This document shows, one piece after another, positions 19,972-28,732 of a stretch of 64,000 nucleotides of DNA. Location: assembly GCF_016587375.1 (NCBI RefSeq), contig NZ_BNJG01000001.1:3354001-3418000 (forward strand), given 5' to 3'. The notes beneath the pieces were generated by a model, which saw only the letters and a list, made by a program, of their open reading frames with translations, made no database searches and was not told the origin of the DNA. This DNA is from Ktedonobacter robiniae (GTDB lineage Bacteria; Chloroflexota; Ktedonobacteria; Ktedonobacterales; Ktedonobacteraceae). The position numbers and the translations under genes were made by a program. Numbering within the stretch: position 1 is the first letter of the stretch; each line of letters begins with the position of its first letter.

Positions 19972-20844
19972 CTATGTCCCACTTATATCACGTTTGAGTG
20001 ATACTCTTCCGATGACAGTATGCAGCGTCCAGCGTGCTTGGAATTGTGGCGAGAGGAGTTCGATGGTGAGGTCGCGATGCCATTGCGCCAGCTCTTCCCG
20101 GGTTGCCAGATTCCAGTGCTGGGCCAGGGGCGCGAGATAGAGTGCCATCCAATGCCAATCTCGTGCGAATAGGTGATACCCAGGTGTTCCCGCGGAGAGG
20201 TCAATAATGCTTGCCTGGTGTTGTACGTCACGCCAGCCTGCCTCGTGCAGGTGCCTTACCATTTGCGCCCCGGTGCAGAGATGGTGCCCCTCTCGTTGGA
20301 GCAGTGTGCGTAGTAAGGAATACCAACGTGTGCAGGCACTATGTGGCGTCTCAAGCTCTCCGGCTTCAATCCAGCAGATCTGGCCTTTGCCTATTCTCAA
20401 GCCTTCGCGCAGCATGGCGGAAAGCTCCTCTTCCTGGCAACGCAAGCTAGTGAAGCGCAGATGCACCAGGTCATAGAAGTGGCCCCTCCGAGTTCGTATG
20501 TGGGCTGGCGATCCATATATAAAGTGGGCATTCTGGCGCCGCTGAACCGTGCGACCCGCCAGGGCATACTGATAAAGCCCCTTGTTACTTTCAATTCCCT
20601 CGACTTGAAGGCCGGGATCGCTATGGGCCAGGTCGAGCACCCAGCGTCCCGCGCCACAGAGCATATCTAGTATGTTTTGGCACGTTTGATCGTCAATCAG
20701 TCCTGGAAGCAAGCCTTGCATATGATATTGCAGGAGTACATGCACATAAGTTTGTAGGATAATCCAGATGGTATTGGTGACAAGAGTATGTACCGCCTGG
20801 TGCTGGTTTCCTTCTCCCTGTGGGGTTTGCATCTCATCCTCCAA
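19972..20844 (-). CDS. Class I SAM-dependent methyltransferase-like protein
   Basis: This 290-residue protein has a Rossmann-like SAM-binding start, ILDMLCGAGRWVLDLA, near residue 58, and VEGIESNK as the acidic end of strand 2. Motif I reads LCGAG rather than the usual GxGxG, so SAM binding may be weakened. C-terminal residues are hydrophobic and may form a substrate lid. It resembles the second methyltransferase at 21356 in layout (N-terminal helical part of about 50 residues, core, long C-terminal part), which suggests paralogy. Its gene lies 41 bp downstream of the receiver gene on the same strand, so the three may be co-transcribed. Target unknown. Confidence 0.7.
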   Translation of the reverse strand: MEDEMQTPQGEGNQHQAVHTLVTNTIWIILQTYVHVLLQYHMQGLLPGLIDDQTCQNILDMLCGAGRWVLDLAHSDPGLQVEGIESNKGLYQYALAGRTVQRRQNAHFIYGSPAHIRTRRGHFYDLVHLRFTSLRCQEEELSAMLREGLRIGKGQICWIEAGELETPHSACTRWYSLLRTLLQREGHHLCTGAQMVRHLHEAGWRDVQHQASIIDLSAGTPGYHLFARDWHWMALYLAPLAQHWNLATREELAQWHRDLTIELLSPQFQARWTLHTVIGRVSLKRDISGT

Positions 20845-20885
20845 CCGCTACTCTTCTCTGCCCTTGTTATAGTGTCTCTTTCTTT

Positions 20886-21326
20886 TTACCTTCTGACCGT
20901 CAGGACCTGTCCTGGTGCGTCCTGGTGCCCTGCCTGGCGCAGGCAGGTGCGTGTTGTTTGTAGGATGTCATATGTGGTGAATGGCTTGGTAATATATGCT
21001 CGCGCGCCTGAGATACGAGCCATGATCCGACTTAATAAGCCGTTCCTGGCTGTAAGCATCACAATGGCCATTTGCCTGTATATTGGGAGGCTGCTGAAGT
21101 AGCAGGCAAGCGAGCAGCCATCGACGATGGGGAGACCAATGTCCAGAAAGACCAGCGCGGGTACAAACCTTCCCTTCTTCTCTAGCCAGCGAATAGCCTC
21201 CACGCCATTGCTAAAGCTCACGACATCGTAGCCTGCACGCACGAGGCAGACCTCGAGAATCTTGCGCACAATGGTGGAGTCGTCAATAACCATAATCAGA
21301 TTAGGGTGTGTTCTGCCAGGTTGCAT
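20886..21326 (-). CDS. Single-domain response regulator (receiver)
   Basis: This is a CheY-like receiver of 146 residues without an output domain. The acidic pair is in MVIDDS, the phospho-acceptor Asp in LVFLDIGLP, the Thr in MLTAR, and the Lys in YITKPF, so the phosphorylation site is complete. The start at 21326 follows GGAGAGGAG on the minus strand. The longer frame to 21407 overlaps the preceding gene and has no ribosome site. It lies 29 bp behind the methyltransferase at 21356-22321 and is probably in one transcript with it. The cognate kinase is not adjacent. Confidence 0.9.
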   Translation of the reverse strand: MQPGRTHPNLIMVIDDSTIVRKILEVCLVRAGYDVVSFSNGVEAIRWLEKKGRFVPALVFLDIGLPIVDGCSLACYFSSLPIYRQMAIVMLTARNGLLSRIMARISGARAYITKPFTTYDILQTTRTCLRQAGHQDAPGQVLTVRR

Positions 21327-21355
21327 CTTTTTCTCTCCTCTCCCTTCTACCACCC

Positions 21356-22321
21356 TTAAGCGACGGGCCGCTCGCCTACCACGCTCACGAGATGACAGAG
21401 ACCACAAAAATCCTTATCCTGGAGGTCTTCAATCAGTTCTTCGTACAGATAGTCGGCCTCGAACTCCTCCAGGAAGGTATAGGTGCTCAGGAGGGGGAGG
21501 ATCTTTTTATAGAACACGCTGACCTGGCGCACGAAGCTATAGTGCAGATTGGTGCCATAGGAGATGTCCAGGGCATAGGAGTGTAGGTGGACATTGTGAT
21601 AGCCTATGGCGCGTAGCCAGGGGGCGAGGCAGTGGGTAATGCCTGTAAAGCGTTGAAAGGCAAAGTGCATCAGGCATTCGCCCATTTTCTCCACCTGCTT
21701 CGTCTTGGGATCAGTATAGAACGAATATTCGCGCTCACGCAATGCGCGCCCGATATCCATGGCAAAATCTTCAAAGGCGAAGCTATTGGTGGTTGGCATC
21801 GCCGCTTCGGTCCATCGTAGCAGTCCACCAGGGCTACAGAAGGTTACCACTTTTTCAAGTAGCTCTGGATAAGTTACCTCTAGCAGAGACTCACTCAAGA
21901 AGGCCATATTGACTAGGTCGAAGCTTCCTGGTTGCAGGATCTGTTCGTCGAGCTTGTTGATATCCTGTACCTGAAACGCCACATTATGGACCTGGCTGGC
22001 CTGGGCTTGCTGCCTGGCGTAGGCTACCAGGCGTGGATTTTTATCGATCCCCATTACTTGCATATCAGGGTGCATGCTTGCTAAGTCAATGGCCCAGGCT
22101 CCGCTCCCGCTGCCGATATCGAGTACTCGGCGTATGCGTCCGAGTTGCGGAATATCTGGCAGGAGGCCGCCTATGGCATTGCGCAGCTTATAGTGTTGGA
22201 GGAGCTGGCGCGCCATCTCTACATCGTCTACTGGCGACGGCCCATCAGGGTTCAGCTCTTTGATCCGCTGTGGCCGTTGCTGGTATTCATACTCCTGGTA
22301 CATAAAAGCTTGTGTATGCAT
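21356..22321 (-). CDS. Class I SAM-dependent methyltransferase
   Basis: This 321-residue protein carries a clear motif I, VLDIGSGSGAWAIDLA, near residue 66. Strand 2 ends in MGIDKN, and a motif-II region FDLVNMAFLSESLLE follows. The C-terminal about 120 residues are specific to this group and contain several Tyr and Phe residues. It is the first gene of a likely operon with the receiver protein and a second methyltransferase-like gene. The substrate cannot be read from the sequence. It is unlikely to belong to the PKS/NRPS cluster, since it is on the other strand and beyond two unrelated genes. Confidence 0.85.
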   Translation of the reverse strand: MHTQAFMYQEYEYQQRPQRIKELNPDGPSPVDDVEMARQLLQHYKLRNAIGGLLPDIPQLGRIRRVLDIGSGSGAWAIDLASMHPDMQVMGIDKNPRLVAYARQQAQASQVHNVAFQVQDINKLDEQILQPGSFDLVNMAFLSESLLEVTYPELLEKVVTFCSPGGLLRWTEAAMPTTNSFAFEDFAMDIGRALREREYSFYTDPKTKQVEKMGECLMHFAFQRFTGITHCLAPWLRAIGYHNVHLHSYALDISYGTNLHYSFVRQVSVFYKKILPLLSTYTFLEEFEADYLYEELIEDLQDKDFCGLCHLVSVVGERPVA

Positions 22322-22452
22322 ATATCCCTACTTTTCCTCTCTTAACGCATCGTTATATGAAGGCAAACATCTTTTTGTCGCCTCTATAACTGTCTATACA
22401 TCCCTCAGAAGGAAAAGCGGAAAGTTATTTTCAAGATTCCTTACTATTCGAG

Positions 22453-22505
22453 TAAAGAGACGTGGCGTAAAAATGCCGGAGGCATTTTTACGCCACGTCT
22501 CTTTA
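22453..22505. repeat. Long perfect hairpin (25-bp arms, 3-nt loop), 3' of the sugar ABC operon
   Basis: Bases 22453-22477 are the exact reverse complement of 22481-22505. It lies just beyond the stop of the last operon gene (minus strand) and probably ends that transcript. The 20-nt tag at 22512-22531 separates it from the gene. Confidence 0.9.
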
Positions 22506-22511
22506 TCTCTG

Positions 22512-22531
22512 CGAAGCACCGCAGGCGCTGA
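22512..22531 (+). repeat. 20-nt hairpin-associated tag, copy 1
   Basis: It reads CGAAGCACCGCAGGCGCTGA, 6 nt after the hairpin. Near-identical copies follow hairpins at 24441-24460 (one difference) and 50911-50930 (two differences). The tag itself can form a small stem (AGC-CC/GG-GCT type). Confidence 0.8.
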
Positions 22532-22549
22532 GAGTACTGAGAGAAAGGC

Positions 22550-23395
22550 TTAGCCTTTGAGGCCCCCACTCACACCCTTGACAAAGAAGCGCGAAACAAA
22601 GGTATAAAGCAGAACCGCGGGGAGCGCATACAGCATGGCATAGGCCGCGAGCTGTCCATAATTCACCTGTCCATAGGCCCCGAAAAAGGTATAGATGTGG
22701 ACGGAGGCGGGTAAGAGGTCCTGATTTTGCAGGATAATGAGTGGCACAAAGAAGTTCGTCCAGGCGCCCAGGAAGCTCCAGACGCCCACGACGGCGATAC
22801 CCGGCGCCGCTAGCGGCAAGAGAATATGGATGAATGAACCCAGGATAGAGGCACCATCAATCCAGGCCGCCTCCTCTAATTCCAGGGGAACGGAATCCAG
22901 AAAGTTCTTCATAAGCCAGATACTGAAGGGAAGCGAGCTAGCGGTGAAGAAGAGAATACAGCCCAGGAGCGTATCTTGCAGGTTCAACACAACGTACATT
23001 GCGTACAGCGGTGTGACCAGGGCCAGGATTGGCAGCGCACTGGCGAAGAGAATCAAATACATGATCTGAGCTTTGAAGGGGAATTGATAACGCGAGAGGG
23101 GATATGCAGCCAGCCCGGAGAGGAGGATGACCAGTACCATTGTCGAGACGGCCATAATGAGGCTATTCATAAATGGCTGAATGACGAGGCCATTGCTGAT
23201 AATGTCGATATAATTGCTCAGGTTGGGAGCCGTAGGAAGCGTAAGCGTTAATTGCGCGTTGGGATTGATACTGGCAAATACGGGCCAGAGCAGCGGGATT
23301 AAGAACAACAGCCCTATCACCGTCAGGATCAGGTAGAGCAGCGAGGGAACGATAATACGGCGGATAACCATGCTCAGATCTCCTTTAGATGTCAA
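22550..23395 (-). CDS. Carbohydrate ABC transporter permease (MalG/CUT1 type)
   Basis: This 281-residue inner-membrane permease has six hydrophobic segments and the cytoplasmic EAA loop, which reads EAAWIDGASILGSFIHILLP, the contact site for the ATPase. The C-terminal KGVSGGLKG ending is typical of CUT1 MalG-like proteins. Its start overlaps the end of the partner permease by 11 bp, a sign of translational coupling. Together with the partner and the lipoprotein it forms a sugar importer. No ATPase gene is present, so a shared MsiK-like ATPase encoded elsewhere is likely (inference). The sugar is unknown. Confidence 0.95.
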   Translation of the reverse strand: MTSKGDLSMVIRRIIVPSLLYLILTVIGLLFLIPLLWPVFASINPNAQLTLTLPTAPNLSNYIDIISNGLVIQPFMNSLIMAVSTMVLVILLSGLAAYPLSRYQFPFKAQIMYLILFASALPILALVTPLYAMYVVLNLQDTLLGCILFFTASSLPFSIWLMKNFLDSVPLELEEAAWIDGASILGSFIHILLPLAAPGIAVVGVWSFLGAWTNFFVPLIILQNQDLLPASVHIYTFFGAYGQVNYGQLAAYAMLYALPAVLLYTFVSRFFVKGVSGGLKG

Positions 23396-24341
23396 TACGC
23401 AGGATACGGATATAGAGGAGCGAGAGGATCGCGCCTACGATAATGATCAGGAGTGCGATCGCGCTGCCATAGCCAATCTGGTAGAACTGGAAGGCCTGGC
23501 GATACTGATAGATGGTAAGCAGCTCATTATTAGTCGTGCCACCGCCTGTCATCACATACACAAGCGTAAAGTCCGACAGCGTCGCAAGCGTGATGAGGAG
23601 CAAATCCGTTGCAATAGACCCCTTAATGAGAGGGAGTGTTACATGATAAATCTTGGCCCACACACCTGCGCCATCGATAGACGCCGCTTCATACATATCT
23701 TGAGGAATGCTCTCCAGGGCCGATGCATAGAGTAGCATGGAGAACGCCGTCCCTCGCCAGATGTTGGCGATAATAATCATTGGCAGGGGATATTCTTGTA
23801 CCCAGGCATGTTGTGGCAGCGTCAGATTTGCTATCACCGTGTTGAGCAAACCCGGCGAAAGGACGCTTTGTGGCCCACCCGCTAGAAATGCCTGCCAGAT
23901 AAAGCCCGCGACGACATCCGGAATAACCCAGCAGGCGATGATAATTCCGCCCAGGATCGCGCGAAAGACGTGGTTTCGCTTCTGCATCATAAGCGCGAGC
24001 AGCAGACCCAGGAGTGCCTGACCAATCAAGGCCGAGCCAACCAGGTAGATAATGGAGACGCGAAAGGCGTTAAGAAACTCGCCATCACTCAGAATGCGCA
24101 CAAAATTTTGTAGACCCACCCACTGGGGAGCCTGCGCGCCCACGCCAGTCAGGGCCATGTTGGTAAACGAGGTATAGACGGCCCAGATGGCGGGGCCGAG
24201 CATAAAGATAAGAATAATCAGAAACGCAGGCGCGAGAAAAAGCAGACTTGTGCGCAAGCGCTTTCTATTGGCCCTCGTAACAACACGCTTTGGTGGGGAT
24301 GCCGTGGCCTCAACTGACACGGCGGGAGTTTTTACCTGCAT
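23385..24341 (-). CDS. Carbohydrate ABC transporter permease (MalF/CUT1 type)
   Basis: This 318-residue permease has a cytoplasmic, basic N-terminus of about 30 residues and then hydrophobic helices starting at LLFLAPAFLIILIFML. Its EAA loop reads EAASIDGAGVWAKIYHVTLP. It lacks the large periplasmic loop of E. coli MalF, as most CUT1 permeases do. It overlaps the second permease gene by 11 bp and is separated from the binding-protein gene by 125 bp that hold a hairpin and tag, which could reduce permease expression relative to the binding protein. Confidence 0.95.
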   Translation of the reverse strand: MQVKTPAVSVEATASPPKRVVTRANRKRLRTSLLFLAPAFLIILIFMLGPAIWAVYTSFTNMALTGVGAQAPQWVGLQNFVRILSDGEFLNAFRVSIIYLVGSALIGQALLGLLLALMMQKRNHVFRAILGGIIIACWVIPDVVAGFIWQAFLAGGPQSVLSPGLLNTVIANLTLPQHAWVQEYPLPMIIIANIWRGTAFSMLLYASALESIPQDMYEAASIDGAGVWAKIYHVTLPLIKGSIATDLLLITLATLSDFTLVYVMTGGGTTNNELLTIYQYRQAFQFYQIGYGSAIALLIIIVGAILSLLYIRILRIDI

Positions 24342-24384
24342 CGTTGCCGCTCCTCAAATACTATAATTACCCATCTCTATAAGC

Positions 24385-24433
24385 TTATGCTGTGGTGGTG
24401 AGCTGGCTAAGCCAGCTCACCACCACAGCATAA
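24385..24433. repeat. Intercistronic hairpin (24-bp arms) between binding-protein and permease genes
   Basis: Bases 24385-24408 are the exact reverse complement of 24410-24433, with a single base between the arms. In operon direction it follows the lipoprotein gene and precedes the permeases, the same position in which malE-malF of E. coli carries REP elements. Confidence 0.9.
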
Positions 24434-24440
24434 AACTTGG

Positions 24441-24460
24441 CGAAGCACCGCAGGTGCTGA
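24441..24460 (+). repeat. 20-nt hairpin-associated tag, copy 2
   Basis: It reads CGAAGCACCGCAGGTGCTGA, 7 nt after the hairpin, in the same orientation relative to it as the other two copies. It ends 6 bp from the stop codon of the lipoprotein gene. Confidence 0.8.
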
Positions 24461-24466
24461 AAGTGC

Positions 24467-25836
24467 TTAACCTCTCTTTTCTACCTTATCGTCGCCCGCA
24501 ATACTCTTGACCGCGTTATAAAAAGCGTTCATGGCATCGCTGGAGCTTTGGCCCTGCATGACGTTCTGCATGGCCCGGTCGATCTCAACGGAGATCTTGG
24601 GATAAGCTGGGAAGCCCGGGCGGAATTGCGTAACGGCAACCAGGCCGGTGAAAAAGTCCGACAGGGGGAGATTCTTATAGTCGGCGACTTCGGCAACATC
24701 TTTGCGTGGCGTAATCTGAGATGCTTTCACATCATAGAAGGCCAGGTTATCTTTGTTGAATGCCGTTTTGATAATGTTGAATGCATCGCTCTTGTGCTTC
24801 GAGTTGGCGCTGATGGAGTAGGCCCAGCCGCCGGAGAGCGTGACATACTGAGGATCCTCGCCATTTTGTGTAGGCATCTTGGCAACCCCTAGCGTTTTCT
24901 GCCAGGCGGGCCATTCAGCGGCACCACCCTTCTGCCAGCTTCCGGGGAGCCATGAGCCATCAATATCGATTGCCAATTTGCCCTGTGGGAGGAGTTGTTG
25001 CCCAACTGTATTGGCCGCCTGGGTATTAAGGGCGATATCATTGGTGGGGCCCAGTAAGCTCGATGAACTGTAGACCTGTTTAACAAAGTCTAGCGCATCC
25101 TGGAAACCTTTGCTCGAAGCAATCCATTTGTTGGTGTCGTAATTGTAGAGCGGGTCTTTGGTGCCATAGAGCAGCATTTCAAAGCCCTGCATGGTCGAGG
25201 CCTCGTCCATGGGGATGCCCGAATAGAGGTTTATCGGCACCACGCCTGGGACCTTGGCTTTAATCGTGCGTGCGGCGGTCAGGATATCGGCCCAGGTCTT
25301 GGGCTGCCAGTCGGTAGGTAGGCCCGCCTTCTGGAAAATATCTTTGTTGTACCAGATGCCACGTACATCGGTGCCATCCATAATGCCATAGTTCTTGTTA
25401 TTGAAGGTGGTAATCTTCTGCATGCTGGGGAACCACTGCTGCTTATAATCTGGCCATGAGTTGATATAGTCATCGAGCGGCGCCAGGTAACCAGCGGTCA
25501 CATCCGAGCTAATGAGGAAGCTATCTTCGCGCACAATATCGGGGGATTGTTTGAACGGAGCTGAAGCGCCAATTTTGTATAGTAGCTGCCCTCATCGGCG
25601 ATGATGGGTTGTAGTTGCAGCTCAATTTTGGGATTCGCGGCCTCCACCTGCTGCTTGACGCGAGTCCACCATTCCTGTTCATAGTAGGGTGGAGGTCCAA
25701 ATTGCTGGTAGGCGACACGGATCACGGTTTTGCCATTATCACTGGAGCCACCACAGGCGGGCAACGCGATAAGACCTACAAGAAATAAACAGAGCACCAG
25801 TAGATGTAAATTCAGTCCTTTGAAGCGAGACTTCAT
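24467..25836 (-). pseudogene. Sugar ABC transporter substrate-binding lipoprotein, broken by a one-base frameshift
   Basis: Two frames together make one CUT1 solute-binding protein of normal length (about 455 residues). The 5' frame (25836 to 25498) encodes a lipoprotein signal with lipobox LIALPACGG and ends the wild-type-like reading at NNPP. The 3' frame (stop at 24467) resumes with the coding sequence for DIVREDSFLISSDVTAGYLA. The shift falls at a run of five G on the + strand (25541-25545). A sixth base would restore the frame NNPPDIVRED. Start ATG 25836 has AAAGGAG in front. It is the first gene of the transporter operon and would set sugar specificity. Possible explanations are a real mutation, slippage, or a homopolymer sequencing error. 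The intact downstream codon structure favours a recent or artificial change. Confidence 0.88.
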
Positions 25837-26270
25837 GACTTTTCTCCTTTGTTCCTCTTGACAACATTGAAGGAAAAGACATCACTGTCTTGGTGATGGA
25901 GCAACACTCTGGAACAGACAAACGTCGAAAACGAAGAAAAGCTCCACATTGGGTAGAGGAAAATAGACACTCCTTTCTCTAGTGAGCATGTGCCCTTAAG
26001 CACGAAACATGTGAAAGAAGAGGCTCTAGTGCCTGCTCAATAGACAGTTACTATAGAAAGCAAGCGTTCAAATATACTTTAGTGTTGGTATTATGATAAC
26101 GTTGTCTTTAAATATATGTCAAGGCAAAATGGGCCTGGACGTGCCAGGAAAATACAAAGTGATATTAACGCTTGAAGTGTGTCGTAATGTTGAAGTGTAT
26201 TGAGTGAAAGTATGTCGTGGAATCGTATAAAACATGGTGAGAATCAGCCATGGTGATAACGTAGTCAGCG
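25837..26270. other. Intergenic region upstream of the sugar ABC operon
   Basis: No gene is seen in these 434 bp. The region is more A/T-rich than its surroundings and must hold the promoter of the minus-strand transporter operon. It contains TGATAACGTTGTC near 26093-26105, with a central AACGTT palindrome of the kind bound by LacI-type regulators, but the match is weak and lies about 260 bp from the start codon. Confidence 0.45.
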
Positions 26271-26894
26271 TTAGCTTTCGTGTATCATCAGGATATCAAA
26301 TGTGGCCTGGGGGATGGCGATGATCTCCTGCGTATGCGTGCCAACTGCTGATAGCTGAGGGCAGCTAAAGCTTCCTTGCATACGATTAACATTAGGCTGG
26401 ATGGCAGGCTCATCCTGTATAATGGTCAGCTGGCAGCTAATGCCTGCTTGCAGTTGGAGATCCCAGGCTCCTCCTTCGTGTCCAAAATCCAGGCGTACAT
26501 CGCCTCCATTGATAGGCCCTTCCAGGATATATGTCCTGGCGCCTTCATATCCATAGAAGGCGATGATGAGACTGTGGTCCTGGTCCTGGAGGAAGATGGT
26601 AAACTCCTTCAATCCGTGACGAAGCTTAGAGGTGAAGATATGGCTCTGCCAGGTATAGCTACCGCTCCTGGCGCCTGTGACGTGAAAGGTTGCGCTACTA
26701 CTCTGTGTACTGTGCATTCCTGTCTGGATCCAGGTAGGCGTGGCTATTGGTGCGCTTGTGTTGGTGCTGATCTCATTGCCTGGCGCGCAGCCAGTGACCA
26801 GAAAGGCACTGATGAGTAGCAAGAGGAGGCAATATTTTAGGTGCAGGAAGGTTGGAGGCCAGGATTGGGCGCGCATGCTATTGCATCCTCTCAT
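26271..26894 (-). CDS. Putative lipoprotein of unknown function
   Basis: This 207-residue protein has a hydrophobic stretch LLLLLISAFLVTGC ending in a lipobox, so it is probably exported and lipid-anchored at Cys36. A Ser/Thr-rich linker of about 25 residues follows. The remaining about 150 residues look beta-rich and contain two cysteines (SCQL, FSCP) that could form a disulfide. The Met at codon 7 is an alternative start. It is a single gene between the transporter promoter and divergent isocitrate dehydrogenase. No family is recognised. Confidence 0.7.
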   Translation of the reverse strand: MRGCNSMRAQSWPPTFLHLKYCLLLLLISAFLVTGCAPGNEISTNTSAPIATPTWIQTGMHSTQSSSATFHVTGARSGSYTWQSHIFTSKLRHGLKEFTIFLQDQDHSLIIAFYGYEGARTYILEGPINGGDVRLDFGHEGGAWDLQLQAGISCQLTIIQDEPAIQPNVNRMQGSFSCPQLSAVGTHTQEIIAIPQATFDILMIHES

Positions 26895-27071
26895 ATGGGT
26901 AAGCCACGCTGCTCGCGTGGGAGTAGATATCGCTTATCGTGCTTCATTTTACCATACACGCAACGCGAACAGGTGCTGATGAAAAGGCGGTTCAGCAGTC
27001 TCTGGCGACATATGCTATACTGACGTTGGTGTTTTTACCAGCTAAACAATTCGAACAATGGAGTTACTCGT

Positions 27072-28526
27072 ATGTCACAGAATGTACCGATAACTGTTGC
27101 GTCTGGAGATGGCATTGGACCAGAAATTATGGATGCCACTCTGAGGGTGATTAAAGCAGCAGGAGCACGCATAGATATTGAAGAGATAGAGGTTGGAGAA
27201 AAAGTCTATCTGCGCGGTATCAGTGCCGGTATTGAACCCAGCGCCTGGGAGTCGCTTAGTCGCACCAAGGTATTTTTGAAGGCCCCGATTACCACTCCAC
27301 AGGGCGGCGGCTATAAAAGCTTGAACGTTGCCGTGCGTACCGCTTTCTCCCTCTATGCAAATGTACGCCCCTGTGTCGCGTATCATCCCTTTGTCGATAC
27401 CAAGCATCCTGGTATGGATGTGGTGATCGTTCGCGAGAATGAAGAGGACCTCTACAGCGGCATTGAGTACCAGCAGACGCCCAATATGATGGAGAGCCTG
27501 AAGCTCATCAGCCGTCCAGGTAGCGAAAGGATTATTCGCTATGCCTTCGAGTATGCGCGTAGCAATAATCGGAAGAAGGTCACCTGCTTTATGAAGGATA
27601 ATATCATGAAGCAGTCTGACGGCCTCTTCCACAAAGTGTTTGACGAGATCGCCGCCGAGTATCCCGACATCGAAAACGAGGCCTGGATAGTCGATATCGG
27701 CGCCGCCAAACTGGCTGATACCCCCGAGGCCTTCGACGTTGTCGTGATGCCAAACCTGTATGGCGATATTCTCTCCGACGTCGCGGCCCAGATCGCGGGC
27801 TCCGTTGGCCTGGCTGGCTCTGCCAATATTGGCGAGGGCTGTGCCATGTTCGAGGCCATCCACGGGTCGGCTCCCCGCCGCGCGGGACAGAATCTCGCGA
27901 ACCCTTCCGGCCTGCTCCTGGGAGCTGTATTGATGCTCGTGCACATCAATCAGCCAGAGGTTGCGACCGCTGTGCATAACGCCTGGTTGCGCACGCTGGA
28001 AGATGGCATTCATACCTATGATATCTATGCTGATGGTGTGAGCAAGCAGAAGGTTGGTACGCGTGAGTTTGCCGATGCGATCATTGCGCGCCTGGGTCAG
28101 AAGCCTGAGCAATTGAAGGCCGTGAGCTACTCTTCCGCGCCCGCGAAGGAGCGCAAGACACAGTCCGCAAAGGCTCAAGTTCCCACCCTCAAAGAACTGG
28201 TCGGCGTCGATGTCTACCTCGATTGGAGCAAGGGGAGCGCAGAAGAGTTAGGTAACGCCTTTAAACAGGTCAGTGGTGAGGGCCTGGAACTGAAGCTGAT
28301 TACCAATCGCGGAGCCAAAGTATGGCCCAATGGCCTACCATATACCTTCTGTACCGATCACTGGCGCGCCCGTTTCCAGGCGCCTGAGATTGGTACAAAG
28401 ATTGAGCATGCCCAGATCATCTCGCTTCTGGAGCGTGTGCATGCGGCTGGATTTGATTGTATCAAGACGGAAAACCTCTATAACTTCGACGGTAAGCCCG
28501 GCTACTCCCGCATTCCCGGCGAATAA
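27072..28526 (+). CDS. icd: Isocitrate dehydrogenase
   Basis: This 484-residue enzyme converts isocitrate to 2-oxoglutarate in the TCA cycle. It has the beta-decarboxylating dehydrogenase signature: TVASGDGIGPEI at the N-terminus, the substrate loop SLNVAVR, VIVRENEEDLYSG, and the metal-binding block MPNLYGDILSD. A C-terminal extension of about 145 residues, including SWHR-type EAIHGSAPR upstream of it and a separate alpha/beta segment (VGVDVYLDW), matches the longer IDH type known from Thermus and alphaproteobacteria. Start ATG 27072 follows GGAG by 9 nt. A strong terminator follows. NAD or NADP preference cannot be fixed by eye. Confidence 0.93.
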   Translation: MSQNVPITVASGDGIGPEIMDATLRVIKAAGARIDIEEIEVGEKVYLRGISAGIEPSAWESLSRTKVFLKAPITTPQGGGYKSLNVAVRTAFSLYANVRPCVAYHPFVDTKHPGMDVVIVRENEEDLYSGIEYQQTPNMMESLKLISRPGSERIIRYAFEYARSNNRKKVTCFMKDNIMKQSDGLFHKVFDEIAAEYPDIENEAWIVDIGAAKLADTPEAFDVVVMPNLYGDILSDVAAQIAGSVGLAGSANIGEGCAMFEAIHGSAPRRAGQNLANPSGLLLGAVLMLVHINQPEVATAVHNAWLRTLEDGIHTYDIYADGVSKQKVGTREFADAIIARLGQKPEQLKAVSYSSAPAKERKTQSAKAQVPTLKELVGVDVYLDWSKGSAEELGNAFKQVSGEGLELKLITNRGAKVWPNGLPYTFCTDHWRARFQAPEIGTKIEHAQIISLLERVHAAGFDCIKTENLYNFDGKPGYSRIPGE

Positions 28527-28546
28527 TCACTCCTAGCACAAGACTG

Positions 28547-28585
28547 AAAAGGATGAGATACCTATATAGGTGTCTCATCCTTTTT
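28547..28585 (+). terminator. Intrinsic terminator of isocitrate dehydrogenase
   Basis: AAAAGGATGAGATACCT pairs with AGGTGTCTCATCCTTTT across a 4-nt loop and runs into TTTTTT. It starts 21 bp after the stop codon. Confidence 0.92.
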
Positions 28586-28732
28586 TCTGTATAGTGAGAT
28601 GCGGGAAAGATTTTCATGCCTTTTTTATATCTTACACATAGACAGTTACCTAATCACGTGCTACACTCCACTATTAGGTAACTCTGTTTCTTCCTGTTAC
28701 CGATCTATATTTGCATTGGAGAGACGACAGGT

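Noticed and set aside
27075..28178. A 367-codon minus-strand frame opposite isocitrate dehydrogenase
   Set aside because: It mirrors a well-conserved enzyme and has no features of its own.
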